NCBI GenBank assembly: GCA_031292485.1
Contig: JARLHA010000015.1
Span: 62,001 to 126,000 of the forward strand
Origin: Mucilaginibacter sp.
GTDB lineage: Bacteria; Bacteroidota; Bacteroidia; Sphingobacteriales; Sphingobacteriaceae
DNA: 64,000 nt
Direction: 5' to 3'
Below, one piece after another: positions 45,313 through 53,843 of this stretch. The number at the start of each line of letters is the position of its first letter. The stretch's first letter is position 1. The position numbers were made by a program, and so were the translations under genes. The notes under the pieces are model-generated. The model did not search any database. It was not told the DNA's origin and worked only from the letters and a program-made list of their open reading frames with translations.

Positions 45313-46038
45313 TTAAAAACTAAAGTCCCCGCCGGCGTTATAGGCCCAGGCGCCTTTATCGTTCACCCTATAAAACTTTATCGTCCTTCCATTCAGAACG
45401 CCCATTGTGCCGGTGTTCAGATAGCAGATATCATCAACATCATCCGGACTGGTAAAGTCCCTGCCGGCAATGTAAGTCCAGCTTCCCTGGCCGGTGATTG
45501 AATAAAATTTAATGGTTCTCCCATTCCTGATGCCGATATAGTTGCTAAGCGGACTAAATGCCCCGTCAACGTCCGTTGGGCTGGTAAAGTCTTTAAAAAT
45601 ACCGGGGCTCCATTTGCCGTCTTTATGCGTTTCAGCAAACCTGATCGTCCTGCCTTTGCGTATTCCAATGGCGTTGCCGCTAAAATGAAACACATTGTCG
45701 ATGTCGGCCGGGCTGGTAAGGTCTTTTCCCGTGGCATAATCCCAGGTGCCTTGTGCATTTGTTTTATAAAATTTTACAGTCCGGCCATCCAGTGCGCCAA
45801 TGTACGGGCCAATAAAATGAAATACCTCGTCAACACTTTCCGGGCTTACAAAATCTTTGCCCGGGCTGTAATTCCAGGTTTTTTGGTCTTTTGTGTCATA
45901 AAATTTTACGGTACGGCCTTCCCTGATGCCGATGTATCTATAATTAAAGTAAAATATTTGTGGTTTTGAAGAATTGTTGCATCCGGTAAACAACATTACT
46001 GAAATGAGTGATAAACTGGCAATAAGAATCTTTCTCAT
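45313..46038 (-). CDS. Lipoprotein made of five 44-residue repeats
   Basis: 241 residues. The lipobox FTGC places the lipid on Cys20. The mature protein is four full repeats and one shortened repeat of 44 residues with the consensus YIGIRxGRTxKFYxTxxQGxWxYxxGKDFTSPxDVDxVFHFxGN; all units keep GRT and a Trp. The pattern suggests a small beta-propeller or beta-solenoid exposed on the membrane surface. I cannot name the family. It converges with feoB, with only 34 bp between the stops and no obvious terminator. Confidence 0.8.
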   Translation of the reverse strand: MRKILIASLSLISVMLFTGCNNSSKPQIFYFNYRYIGIREGRTVKFYDTKDQKTWNYSPGKDFVSPESVDEVFHFIGPYIGALDGRTVKFYKTNAQGTWDYATGKDLTSPADIDNVFHFSGNAIGIRKGRTIRFAETHKDGKWSPGIFKDFTSPTDVDGAFSPLSNYIGIRNGRTIKFYSITGQGSWTYIAGRDFTSPDDVDDICYLNTGTMGVLNGRTIKFYRVNDKGAWAYNAGGDFSF

Positions 46039-46197
46039 AAAATGATAAATCAGGGTTTATATCTGATGGCAGGCGCAAATTTTTGCAGGCAATGCGCTTT
46101 GAAAAAATCTGCGTACAAGAATAGGTGTTTATTTAAAAAAATTATAATAGGTTTTACACACTTTTTAATGACGTTTTATCCTTTCATGTCAAACCCC

Positions 46198-46205
46198 TAT
46201 CTTTG
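46198..46205 (+). promoter_or_regulatory. TATCTTTG -7 box before the SprT-like gene
   Basis: A full match to TAnnTTTG lies 14 bp before the TTG start codon, so the mRNA leader would be only about 8 nt. The -33 side has TTTT near 46174 rather than TTTG. Confidence 0.5.
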
Positions 46206-46219
46206 TATTGAGGTAAAAA

Positions 46220-46831
46220 TTGGATAAAGTAAAAATTCTGGAAACCTATCTTCCGCCCGATGCTGCCCCGCTCATCAGCCGGTGGATAGACTACTTTAAA
46301 TGTGAATTTAAAATTTCACGCAACCGCAACAGTAAATTTGGTGATTACAGGCCCCCTCATGACGGGAAAGGGCATCGCATATCTGTTAACTATGATTTGA
46401 ACCAGTATGCTTTTCTGGTAACTACCGTACACGAATTTGCCCATTTGCATACATGGAACGAACATAAGCACAAAGCCAAACCACACGGCACTGAATGGAA
46501 AAACAATTTTAAAAAAATGATGCAGCCTTTTTTTGAAAAGGATATTTTTCCTGCTGATATTAAACATGCCATCACCAGCTATCTGAATAATCCCGCTGCG
46601 TCAAGCTGTTCAGATCTTACGCTATACCGGTCACTGCGCAAATATGATGCGCCGAAAGAATCTGTACATACGGTTGAAAAGCTGCCCATAAAAGCCATCT
46701 TTAAATTAAAGGACGGACGCGTGTTCCGTAAAGAAGAAAAGCTCCGCAAGCGCTATAAATGCGTTGAGGTAAGCTCGAGGCGCGTTTATTTATTCAGCCC
46801 GGTGGCCGAGGTGGAGTTGATAAATGAATAA
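46220..46831 (+). CDS. SprT-like zinc metalloprotease-fold protein
   Basis: 203 residues starting at TTG 46220; a stop codon lies in frame 9 bp upstream and no ATG follows before the fold. The HExxH zinc motif is HEFAHLHTW with H71, E72 and H75, and a further His in KAKPHGTEWK gives the third ligand, the SprT arrangement. The C-terminal ~90 residues (LKDGRVFRKEEKLRKRYKC) are a basic extension. SprT-like proteins are related to the DNA-protein crosslink protease Spartan; the bacterial role is unknown. Confidence 0.83.
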   Translation: MDKVKILETYLPPDAAPLISRWIDYFKCEFKISRNRNSKFGDYRPPHDGKGHRISVNYDLNQYAFLVTTVHEFAHLHTWNEHKHKAKPHGTEWKNNFKKMMQPFFEKDIFPADIKHAITSYLNNPAASSCSDLTLYRSLRKYDAPKESVHTVEKLPIKAIFKLKDGRVFRKEEKLRKRYKCVEVSSRRVYLFSPVAEVELINE

Positions 46832-46868
46832 AGCAGGGTAATGCCCGCGGAGGATTCAATATTATATT

Positions 46869-47507
46869 ATGGATAGCATAATTATTAATAAAACAGCTGA
46901 TTTTGTACAGGAAACGCTTAAAAATGCGGAAGGCGGGCATGACTGGTGGCATATTCACCGGGTTTGGAAGAATGCAAAACTTATTGCAGAAACAGAGCAG
47001 GCTGATATGCTGGTTGTTGAACTTGCCGCACTCCTTCATGATATAGCCGACAGTAAATTTAATGGTGGCAACGAAGAAATAGGGCCTTCGATTGCCGGTG
47101 ATTTTTTGCGCAGTATGGGCGTCACCGAACCTGTGACTGAGCACGTACAGCAAATCATCAGGCATATTTCTTTTAAATCAGGGTTTGAAAAAAGTAATTT
47201 CCGGTCGATGGAGCTGGATATTGTACAGGATGCAGATCGTCTTGACGCCATCGGCGCTATTGGAATTGCAAGGGCTTTTAGTTATGGCGGCTTTAAAGGC
47301 CGCGAGATTTACAACCCCGAAATAAAGCCAAATTTGAATATGACGAAGGAGGAATATCAGAATTCAGCTGCCCCTACGATCAATCATTTTTATGAAAAAC
47401 TGTTACTGCTTAAAGATAAAATGAATACCGAAACCGGCAAAAAGTTAGCCGGGCAACGAAATAGCTTTATGGAAAGTTATTTAAAACAGTTTTATTCAGA
47501 GTGTTAA
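46869..47507 (+). CDS. HD-domain phosphohydrolase
   Basis: 212 residues. The HD metal-binding site is complete: H in GGHDWWHIHRVW, LLHDIADSKF, and D in ELDIVQDADRLDAIGAIGIARAF. The layout is that of the YedJ/YpgQ type small hydrolases acting on nucleotides. The 37-bp gap to the SprT-like gene suggests one transcript. Confidence 0.87.
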   Translation: MDSIIINKTADFVQETLKNAEGGHDWWHIHRVWKNAKLIAETEQADMLVVELAALLHDIADSKFNGGNEEIGPSIAGDFLRSMGVTEPVTEHVQQIIRHISFKSGFEKSNFRSMELDIVQDADRLDAIGAIGIARAFSYGGFKGREIYNPEIKPNLNMTKEEYQNSAAPTINHFYEKLLLLKDKMNTETGKKLAGQRNSFMESYLKQFYSEC

Positions 47508-47564
47508 TTTGCATTTTTGTAAGGATTAGTTGCATTGCTATTTACAATCAGCAACTTTACTTGT

Positions 47565-47981
47565 ATGGATAAAATAACAAAGCAAAAGCTGGTAAATAAA
47601 AACATCAACCCTACGGTTATGCGCTTGCTGGTACTTGATTTTTTATTAAGCCAAAACGCTGCTATCAGCTTAAGTGATATAGAAAAAGGATTAAGCCCAG
47701 CTGACCGCATTACAATTTACCGCACATTAAAAACCTTTGAGGAAAAAGGGCTTGTCCACGCAATCGATGATGGAACCGGCTCACCTAAATATGCTTTGTG
47801 TTTAGATGAATGCAACCCGAATGCGCACCACGATTTGCATGTTCATTTTTTTTGCGTTAGCTGTAAGGAAACCTTTTGCCTTCCCGACTCCAAAATACCC
47901 GGTATAACCTTACCCGTAAAGTTTAGCTCACTGGAAATGAGCCTGCTCGTAAAAGGTGTTTGCAGCAATTGCGCCAATTAA
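47565..47981 (+). CDS. Fur-family metal-dependent repressor
   Basis: About 138 residues from ATG 47565; the in-frame start ten codons upstream would add a hydrophobic leader atypical for Fur. A winged helix (DIEKGLSPADRITIYRTLKTFEEKGLVHAI) precedes the dimerisation domain with the metal-binding stretch HHDLHVHFFCVSCKETFC and a second CxxC (CSNC) at the C-terminus, the structural zinc site. It could be Zur- or Fur-like. The words TTGCATTG before the gene and in the palindrome right behind it are possible operators. Confidence 0.87.
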   Translation: MDKITKQKLVNKNINPTVMRLLVLDFLLSQNAAISLSDIEKGLSPADRITIYRTLKTFEEKGLVHAIDDGTGSPKYALCLDECNPNAHHDLHVHFFCVSCKETFCLPDSKIPGITLPVKFSSLEMSLLVKGVCSNCAN

Positions 47982-47998
47982 TGCAATTCCATTGCATT
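47980..47998. promoter_or_regulatory. Perfect 8-3-8 palindrome, possible Fur-family operator
   Basis: AATGCAATTCCATTGCATT overlaps the last base of the Fur-family stop codon. The inner word TTGCATTG also occurs at 47530-47537, just before the regulator gene. A 19-bp inverted repeat of this size is normal for Fur/Zur boxes. Confidence 0.45.
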
Positions 47999-48176
47999 GT
48001 CTTAAAACTTACCTTCGCAGGAAATAATTTTTGGCAAAATAGATGCTGGTCATGTAAGATGATGATTTAAGTTTTCATCTCCGAAAATTGTCAGTTTGCC
48101 ACTGTGCAATAAGTGGTATTGCCAGGAATATTTGATTAATAACAGCCTTTCCGTTAAAAAGCATCTTTTGTAATAA

Positions 48177-48211
48177 TTTTTTAGTCATGTCTAAAAAAAT
48201 TATTAGTTTTG
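48177..48211 (+). promoter_or_regulatory. Porin promoter with DtxR-type palindrome
   Basis: TTAGTCATGTCTAA (48181-48194) lies in a 22-bp inverted repeat with one mismatched pair. A full -7 box TAGTTTTG is at 48204-48211. TTAG sits 19 bp upstream of it, where the TTTG -33 element is expected, so a protein bound to the palindrome would cover the promoter. The same TTAG-N6-CTAA frame occurs at 52201-52214 at the TonB receptor promoter. Confidence 0.6.
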
Positions 48212-48298
48212 CTTAAATTTATGACAGCCACCGGCTGTTGTATTTACACTGAAACAATATTCAGTTTAAATTGATTAAGTAATTTGCACCATTTTGAT

Positions 48299-49609
48299 AT
48301 GAAAAAATACCTCATCCTATTTATATTTTTGCTTTCTATTGGTCAAATCACTTTGGCCCAGGACACCGTTAAGCAGGAAAATTATAGCTTTCACTTTCAG
48401 CAAACTATTATTGCACAGGATAAACCCGGATTTAGCGCTGCTTATAGCGGGCGCAACAGTTTGTCGCCGCTGGCCGAAACGCAAACATCTATTACCTCCA
48501 CTTTTTTTGGGACTGCCCGGTTATGGAAAGGCTCCCAATTTATTTTTGATCCGGAGCTATCTGGTGGTGCGGGTTTAAGCCAAACTCTTGGCATTGCCGG
48601 TTTTCCTAACGGAGAAACATTCAGGGTCGGAGGGGTTCAGAACAAAATTTATATCGCACGGTTGTTTTATCAGCAAACCTTTGAGTGGGGCAAGGAAAAA
48701 GATACGCTTGAAAGTGACCAGTTGCAATTGGCAGGCTTAAGAAGCAAACGATATTTTTCTATCGGTATGGGTAAATTTAATATGGGTGATTTTTTTGATC
48801 AGAATAGTTTCAGCCACGATCCCCGTTCCCAGTTTATGAACTGGGCACTGATGGATAATGCCGCCTGGGACTATCCCGCCAATACGCGTGGTTATGTTTT
48901 GGGGGCCTATACCGAATTAGGACAACCGACCTGGACATTGCGGTTTGCTTTTACCATGAATGTTACCCAGGCTAATTCATCTACCTGGGATGCCAAAATA
49001 GGTAAAGCCAATACGCAAACCGTTGAATTTGAAAAGAGGTATACTATAGGCGGCCAAAAAGGTACTTTACGCATTTTAGGCTTTTTAAATAATGGCAAAT
49101 TTGGAAACTACGAACAGGCCATCGCATTGAACTCTGCCGCACCGAACGTTGATACGACGCAGGCCTACGGACGCCATAAAGTCGGATTCGGTGTAAATGC
49201 GGACCAGTACCTGACCAAAGATTTTGGCGTATTCGCCAAAGCCAGTTACAACGATGGCCATACCCAAACCTGGTTTTTTACGGAGATTGACCGCTCTTTT
49301 ACTTTTGGAGGAGTTTTAAAAGGAACCAGCTGGAAAAGAAAAGACGATGAAATGGGCTTGGGTTTTATTATCAACGGCTTGTCAGCACCACATCGCCAAT
49401 ATTTGGCAGATGGCGGCTACGGCTTTTTAATTGGGGATGGAAAACTAAATTATGCGCCTGAAATGATCGCCGAATTTTATTACAAGTTCAATGCCTATCA
49501 AAATAAATTCTTTCTAAGCCCTGATTACCAGTTTATCATGAACCCGGCCTACAACAAAGACCGCGGGCCGGTAAATGTGTTTTCGATAAGGGCGCACGTG
49601 GAGTTTTAG
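48299..49609 (+). CDS. OprB-like outer-membrane porin
   Basis: About 436 residues from ATG 48299, which opens a clear signal peptide (MKKYLILFIFLLSIGQITLA). The mature protein is a beta-barrel with the carbohydrate-porin blocks FGTARLWKGSQFIFDPELSGGAGLS, ARLFYQQTFEWG, GKFNMGDFFDQNSFSHDPRSQFMNWALMDNAAWDYPANTRGY and a C-terminal Phe (AHVEF). Such barrels may pass sugars, but its promoter shares the DtxR-type palindrome with a TonB receptor, so metal-linked control is likely. Bradyrhizobium MnoP shows that metal-specific porins exist. Confidence 0.85.
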   Translation: MKKYLILFIFLLSIGQITLAQDTVKQENYSFHFQQTIIAQDKPGFSAAYSGRNSLSPLAETQTSITSTFFGTARLWKGSQFIFDPELSGGAGLSQTLGIAGFPNGETFRVGGVQNKIYIARLFYQQTFEWGKEKDTLESDQLQLAGLRSKRYFSIGMGKFNMGDFFDQNSFSHDPRSQFMNWALMDNAAWDYPANTRGYVLGAYTELGQPTWTLRFAFTMNVTQANSSTWDAKIGKANTQTVEFEKRYTIGGQKGTLRILGFLNNGKFGNYEQAIALNSAAPNVDTTQAYGRHKVGFGVNADQYLTKDFGVFAKASYNDGHTQTWFFTEIDRSFTFGGVLKGTSWKRKDDEMGLGFIINGLSAPHRQYLADGGYGFLIGDGKLNYAPEMIAEFYYKFNAYQNKFFLSPDYQFIMNPAYNKDRGPVNVFSIRAHVEF

Positions 49610-49684
49610 CAGGTTGGCGCCGGCTAATAACAGGGGTTAAAGTTTCTATAATAAAATTCGGACTACCGTATCATCAGGTGTATC

Positions 49685-52168
49685 TCAAAACTTCATTATT
49701 ATCTTCATGCAAATATTCCTTCCCATATTATAAATCCCAAGGTGTCCATTGGGCGAAGCCATATAATATTCAAAATATTGCAGCCTGCTTAAATGCGATT
49801 GATAAGCAGTATCGAATATATTATTAACCGCCACCTGAAATTGTAATACATTGTTTTTGTTATAGTTGATTTCTGTGTTGACCGAGGTATCCAACAACGT
49901 GTAAGCAGGTGTCGCGGTTTCTGTGTTATATAAACCCAAATAACGGTTTTGGGCAAGGTTGTTATCCGCTTCCGCCTTTAAGGTGACCACTCGTATTAAT
50001 TTACCTTTTCCAGGAAGATCATAATTGACGCTGCTTAACCATCTGGGCGGGGGAATAAACGGCAGGTACTCGCCGTTTATTCCTGCATTTCTATATTTAG
50101 GGTTAAGATTATAGCCGTAAACCACAGAAAAAGCATTGTCGAAATGGAGTGCTTTCCAAGCCTCCGGATGGATGTTGAGGGTAGCATTTATACCATATAA
50201 CTGTGCATTGGTTTGCTGAAATTGAAAAGTTTTATTACCGGGCACCACTACCACAGGATTGCCATTTTTATCTGCCTCCTGAGCCTCGTAGATGTAATTT
50301 TGAATATAGTTATTAAAGGCACTAAGACTTAAATACACATCTGTAAATGCCGCAATGATACCGGCATCCTCCTGTAAACTGAACTCAGGTTTAAAGTTGA
50401 GGTTGCCTTCATACACAATATGCGCCCCTGGATCCAAGCCATTGGAAGCTATTTCAGTAATATTGGGCGAACGGTAACCTCTGGCAATATTCGCTTTAAG
50501 GCTAATTTGGTCATTCAATTCGTAAGTAGTACCTATACTGCCCGATATTCCCTGGAAATTAAGATGGAATGTTTTAAACTGTTGTATGCCCCCGGTGGAA
50601 TCACTTAAAGCCACCTGCCGGAAAAACCCTGTGGCCGGATTGGATTTTATGTACATTTCGTCCCCGTTTTCGGTACGCTGATCATACCGCAGCCCCCCTG
50701 CTATTGTCCACTTGTCGTGCTTCCACTTAGCATAAGCATATGTCCCGGCATCAAACAAATTATAGTCCGGAATCGGGAAATCTGTCGCATTTTTGTTTGT
50801 ATTGGTTTGGTACATACCATTAACGCCAAAAGTGGGTTCAATATTCCAAATAGCAGGTGCATTGTAACGCAGTCCATAGTCAATTGTATTCAAAAGAATA
50901 TATTCACCGGCCTGGTCAGGGTCTGTCGGATGGTTATATTCCCTGCGGATATTTTGCTCGAAACCCAGAGACGCTTTTATATCACCTTGTCCGAGTTTAT
51001 AAAAATTATCTGAATACAGGCGGTAATCCTGTATGCGCTGCGATAAAGGGCTTATGGCGTATGAATTAAGCACATTATTGGGTACAATAGGCCTGTTCCT
51101 GATATTATCTACGGATGACTGTATCGTATTTTCTCCGGGAGCCTCATAAACCTGGTAAGTGAATTTTCTTGTAAGCGAATCCCTGCTGCCATCTGGTATG
51201 CCCTGTCGGTTATCATAAAAAGTTGCATTGAAGTGCGAATAACCTTTTTCACTGTGATAACCCACAAAAGCAGAAGCATTGGCCATTTTAAATCCTGTAT
51301 TGTAAACCCGGCCATCTACCGGGTCGGTATAGCCCCTGGCAATTCTTTCCGAGCCGCGTAAGGCCCAGGTCCAGTGTGCATTACCGGATGAAAGAACAAG
51401 GCTGTTGCCAATCAGTCCGTTATTAGTTTGGTATTCAGATAAAAACCTGCCGTGAATAAGCCTATCCGTATCTTTTGGAATCGCGGGAAATAAACTTAAT
51501 ACACCGGCTATGGCGTCAGAACCATACATCAAACTCGCAGGGCCCTTGATGACTTCTGCCTTTTCAATAATATAATCATCCATAGGTACACCATGCTCAT
51601 CACCCCACTGCTGTGTTTCTACGCGAAGTCCGTCATAGAGTGTCAGCACACGGTTATAGCCCAGCCCATTAATAAATGGTTTGGAAACATTCGGCCCTGT
51701 TTTTACGGTTTGCAGACCCGGCGCGTTTTTGGCGATAGCATCAATCACGTTGCTTTCTGCCGACTGTTCAATTTGTTTAGTGGAGACGGCTTCCATTGCC
51801 AAAGGGTTTTCCCGGATCGACGTCGCTTTTGAAACACCTGTGATCACAACCTCATTTAGTTCAGTGGCCTCTTTTTCAAGGGTGATGTTTAAGGTTGTAA
51901 AATTCGTGTTAACAGGCACTTTTAAATGCCGGGTTTTATAACCAACAAGCGAAACAATAACTTCACAGGTATCTTTCTGCGTACAAGCAATGCGATAATT
52001 GCCATCCTTTGAAGTAACGCTACCCAATGCAGTGCCTTTAATTAATATCGATACATATTCAAGTGGTTTATCATCCGAGGTAACATTACCGGTAATAAAA
52101 TGGCTTTGTGCAACAACTGTCAGGTTTAGTAAAACAAGGGATAGAAGCAGGTAGAGTTTTGTTGGCAT
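49685..52168 (-). CDS. TonB-dependent receptor, probably metal-responsive
   Basis: 827 residues: signal peptide (MPTKLYLLLSLVLLNLTVVAQS), carboxypeptidase-regulatory domain (GNVTSDDKPLEYVSILIKG, SLVGYKTRHL), plug (ENPLAMEAVSTKQIEQSAESNVIDAIAKNAPGLQTVKTGPNVSKPFINGLGYNRVLTLYDGLRVETQQWGDEHGVPMDDYIIEKAEVIKGPASLMYGSDAIAG, shortened here to its position ~105-225) and a barrel ending in MKIIMKF. The GDEHG loop in the plug is typical of metal or haem receptors. It is divergent from the DtxR-family gene, and its promoter carries a perfect palindrome. Confidence 0.9.
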   Translation of the reverse strand: MPTKLYLLLSLVLLNLTVVAQSHFITGNVTSDDKPLEYVSILIKGTALGSVTSKDGNYRIACTQKDTCEVIVSLVGYKTRHLKVPVNTNFTTLNITLEKEATELNEVVITGVSKATSIRENPLAMEAVSTKQIEQSAESNVIDAIAKNAPGLQTVKTGPNVSKPFINGLGYNRVLTLYDGLRVETQQWGDEHGVPMDDYIIEKAEVIKGPASLMYGSDAIAGVLSLFPAIPKDTDRLIHGRFLSEYQTNNGLIGNSLVLSSGNAHWTWALRGSERIARGYTDPVDGRVYNTGFKMANASAFVGYHSEKGYSHFNATFYDNRQGIPDGSRDSLTRKFTYQVYEAPGENTIQSSVDNIRNRPIVPNNVLNSYAISPLSQRIQDYRLYSDNFYKLGQGDIKASLGFEQNIRREYNHPTDPDQAGEYILLNTIDYGLRYNAPAIWNIEPTFGVNGMYQTNTNKNATDFPIPDYNLFDAGTYAYAKWKHDKWTIAGGLRYDQRTENGDEMYIKSNPATGFFRQVALSDSTGGIQQFKTFHLNFQGISGSIGTTYELNDQISLKANIARGYRSPNITEIASNGLDPGAHIVYEGNLNFKPEFSLQEDAGIIAAFTDVYLSLSAFNNYIQNYIYEAQEADKNGNPVVVVPGNKTFQFQQTNAQLYGINATLNIHPEAWKALHFDNAFSVVYGYNLNPKYRNAGINGEYLPFIPPPRWLSSVNYDLPGKGKLIRVVTLKAEADNNLAQNRYLGLYNTETATPAYTLLDTSVNTEINYNKNNVLQFQVAVNNIFDTAYQSHLSRLQYFEYYMASPNGHLGIYNMGRNICMKIIMKF

Positions 52169-52187
52169 ATCTTTATATTTTTACTTG

Positions 52188-52218
52188 CAAAAATATAAAG
52201 TTAGATTAATCTAACAAA
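52188..52218 (-). promoter_or_regulatory. TonB receptor promoter with embedded GTTAGATTAATCTAAC operator
   Basis: On the minus strand TTTG (52218-52215) and TATTTTTG (52195-52188) are 19 bp apart, a full consensus promoter. The 16-bp perfect palindrome at 52200-52215 fills the spacer and touches the -33 box. Its core TTAG-N6-CTAA has the shape of DtxR/IdeR/MntR-family sites, and a DtxR-family gene starts 64 bp away. Confidence 0.78.
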
Positions 52219-52278
52219 AATATTTCACAATAAAAATATCTGATTGCTTGAAAAGAAAGAATTTTGTATTTTTGATAA

Positions 52279-52944
52279 ATGATCTCATTAACTGAAGAAA
52301 ACTATCTAAAAGAATTATTCAACCTTTCCAGTGAATCGGGAGAAGTTAATGTTAATGAACTTTCTAAACGGTTGGAAATAAAAATGTCGACAGTTACCAG
52401 CATGATGAAAAAACTGGCTGAAAAGGAACTGGTACATTACGAAAGCTATAAGCCACTAAAGCTAACAGAAAAAGGAAAAATAGAAGCTGGACTGATCATA
52501 AGGAAACATAGGCTCACGGAAATGTTTTTGGTTGAAAAGATGGGGTTTGGCTGGGAAGATGTTCATGAAATTGCCGAACAGATTGAGCATATACAATCAG
52601 TTGGCTTTTTTGAAAAGATGGATGAACAGCTTGGTTACCCCACCATTGACCCACACGGGTCACCTATACCTGATAAAAACGGCAAGATAGTTTGGCCAAC
52701 TTACAGTAAGCTTTCGGAATGTAAAGCAGGTGAAACAGTCAGGCTTTCGGCAGTAATTAACACCTCGTCGGAGTTTTTAAAATTTTTGAATGTCCGCGAA
52801 ATGAAGCTTGGCCTGAAAATAAAGATCAAATCTATTGAGATATTCGATAAATCAATGGAGGTAAGCTATGGCAAAAAGCCGTCAGAAACACTGAGTAATA
52901 TTGTTTGCGAGCGGTTATTGGTGGAAAAGGAAGGAAGATTTTGA
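52279..52944 (+). CDS. DtxR-family metal-dependent transcriptional regulator
   Basis: 221 residues. The winged helix (SLTEENYLKELFNLS, VNVNELSKRLEIKMSTVTSMMKKLAEKELVHYE) is followed by the metal-binding dimer domain with HRLTEMFLVEKMGFGWEDVHEIAEQIEHIQS and the ERLL-type ends, then a C-terminal FeoA/SH3-like domain (LSECKAGETVRLSAVIN). MntR/IdeR-like; the metal cannot be decided. It is divergent from the TonB receptor. A TATTTTTG box at 52267-52274 ends only 4 nt before the ATG, hinting at a leaderless message. Confidence 0.9.
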   Translation: MISLTEENYLKELFNLSSESGEVNVNELSKRLEIKMSTVTSMMKKLAEKELVHYESYKPLKLTEKGKIEAGLIIRKHRLTEMFLVEKMGFGWEDVHEIAEQIEHIQSVGFFEKMDEQLGYPTIDPHGSPIPDKNGKIVWPTYSKLSECKAGETVRLSAVINTSSEFLKFLNVREMKLGLKIKIKSIEIFDKSMEVSYGKKPSETLSNIVCERLLVEKEGRF

Positions 52945-53190
52945 AAACGCATAAGTGAATCAAGAGGAAAGATCAGGAAAATTTTGCACTTGTCCGCAAA
53001 CTATCGGACACGAACAGATAATCTTTACGACGATCATTTTGCTTTGAGGCAAAGTAAAAGTTTTTTTGAAATACAAGCGGCGAGAATGAAAACTGCGATT
53101 TCTTATTAACATTTTGCGTTTTTCTACGTCAAAATGTAAAAAATTGACATCCCGTAAGTTATTTTGGTCAAAACTTCGTTATTTGGCAAT

Positions 53191-53745
53191 ATGAAGAAAT
53201 TCCTTTCCCCCCTGGTTGCAATTATTATTATCAGTAGCTTTTTTGCCCATGGTCAAAATTCAGCAAGCCGTTCGGCTATTACCTTTAAAATTAAAAACCT
53301 TGGTATTTATACCGATGGCACCATCGGCGGGTTGCAGGCCGATATTCATTTTAGTCCGGCAGACCTATCCTCAAGTTCTATCAACGCTACTGTTGATGCC
53401 AATACACCAAATACCGACAATTCCGGCCGTGACGAACATGTAAAAAGTGCGGATTTTTTTGACGTGGCGCATTACCCTGCCATCACCCTGAAATCGGTTT
53501 CTATTAAGCATAAAAGTGGCAATAATTATTCAGGGCGGTTTAGCCTTACCATTAAGGATAAAACCAAACTTATAGAAATCCCGTTTTCATGCATCGACAA
53601 AGGGAGTACATTGGCATTCAATGGCGCTTTTAAATTAAACCGCGAAGATTACGGCATAGGTGGCAGCAGCATGATCCTTTCGGACGAAGTGATCATTGCT
53701 ATTGATGCAGAAGTTGTTAAGCAGAAACCGGAAGTCTCACGTTAG
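53191..53745 (+). CDS. YceI-family periplasmic lipid-binding protein
   Basis: About 184 residues from ATG 53191, which begins the signal peptide MKKFLSPLVAIIIISSFFAHG; the longer in-frame start is a GTG/TTG-type codon. The lipocalin-like fold shows SAITFKIKNLGIYTDGTIGGLQ, the YceI core DEHVKSADFFDVAHYPAITLKS and a C-terminal EVIIAIDAEVVKQ. The family binds polyisoprenoids and amphiphiles. Not linked in any obvious way to the phosphate block that follows. Confidence 0.87.
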   Translation: MKKFLSPLVAIIIISSFFAHGQNSASRSAITFKIKNLGIYTDGTIGGLQADIHFSPADLSSSSINATVDANTPNTDNSGRDEHVKSADFFDVAHYPAITLKSVSIKHKSGNNYSGRFSLTIKDKTKLIEIPFSCIDKGSTLAFNGAFKLNREDYGIGGSSMILSDEVIIAIDAEVVKQKPEVSR

Positions 53746-53793
53746 GCATCGCCAGCAACGTCAATTGGAAAACTGTTGAACCCAACCAAAAAA

Positions 53794-53838
53794 CTAACCT
53801 CCAATTAACCAATCTCTAACCGCTAAACATTAACTTTA
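53794..53838 (+). promoter_or_regulatory. 11-bp direct repeats (YTAACC) and -7 box before the PhoR-like kinase
   Basis: CTAACC at 53794, TTAACC at 53805 and CTAACC at 53816 are each exactly 11 bp apart, with a weaker CAACCA at 53783. A TAACTTTA -7-like box at 53831-53838 follows after 9 bp. The 11-bp period and the distance to the -7/-10 box are those of Pho boxes (PhoB half-sites). Confidence 0.55.
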
Positions 53839-53843
53839 CAAGT

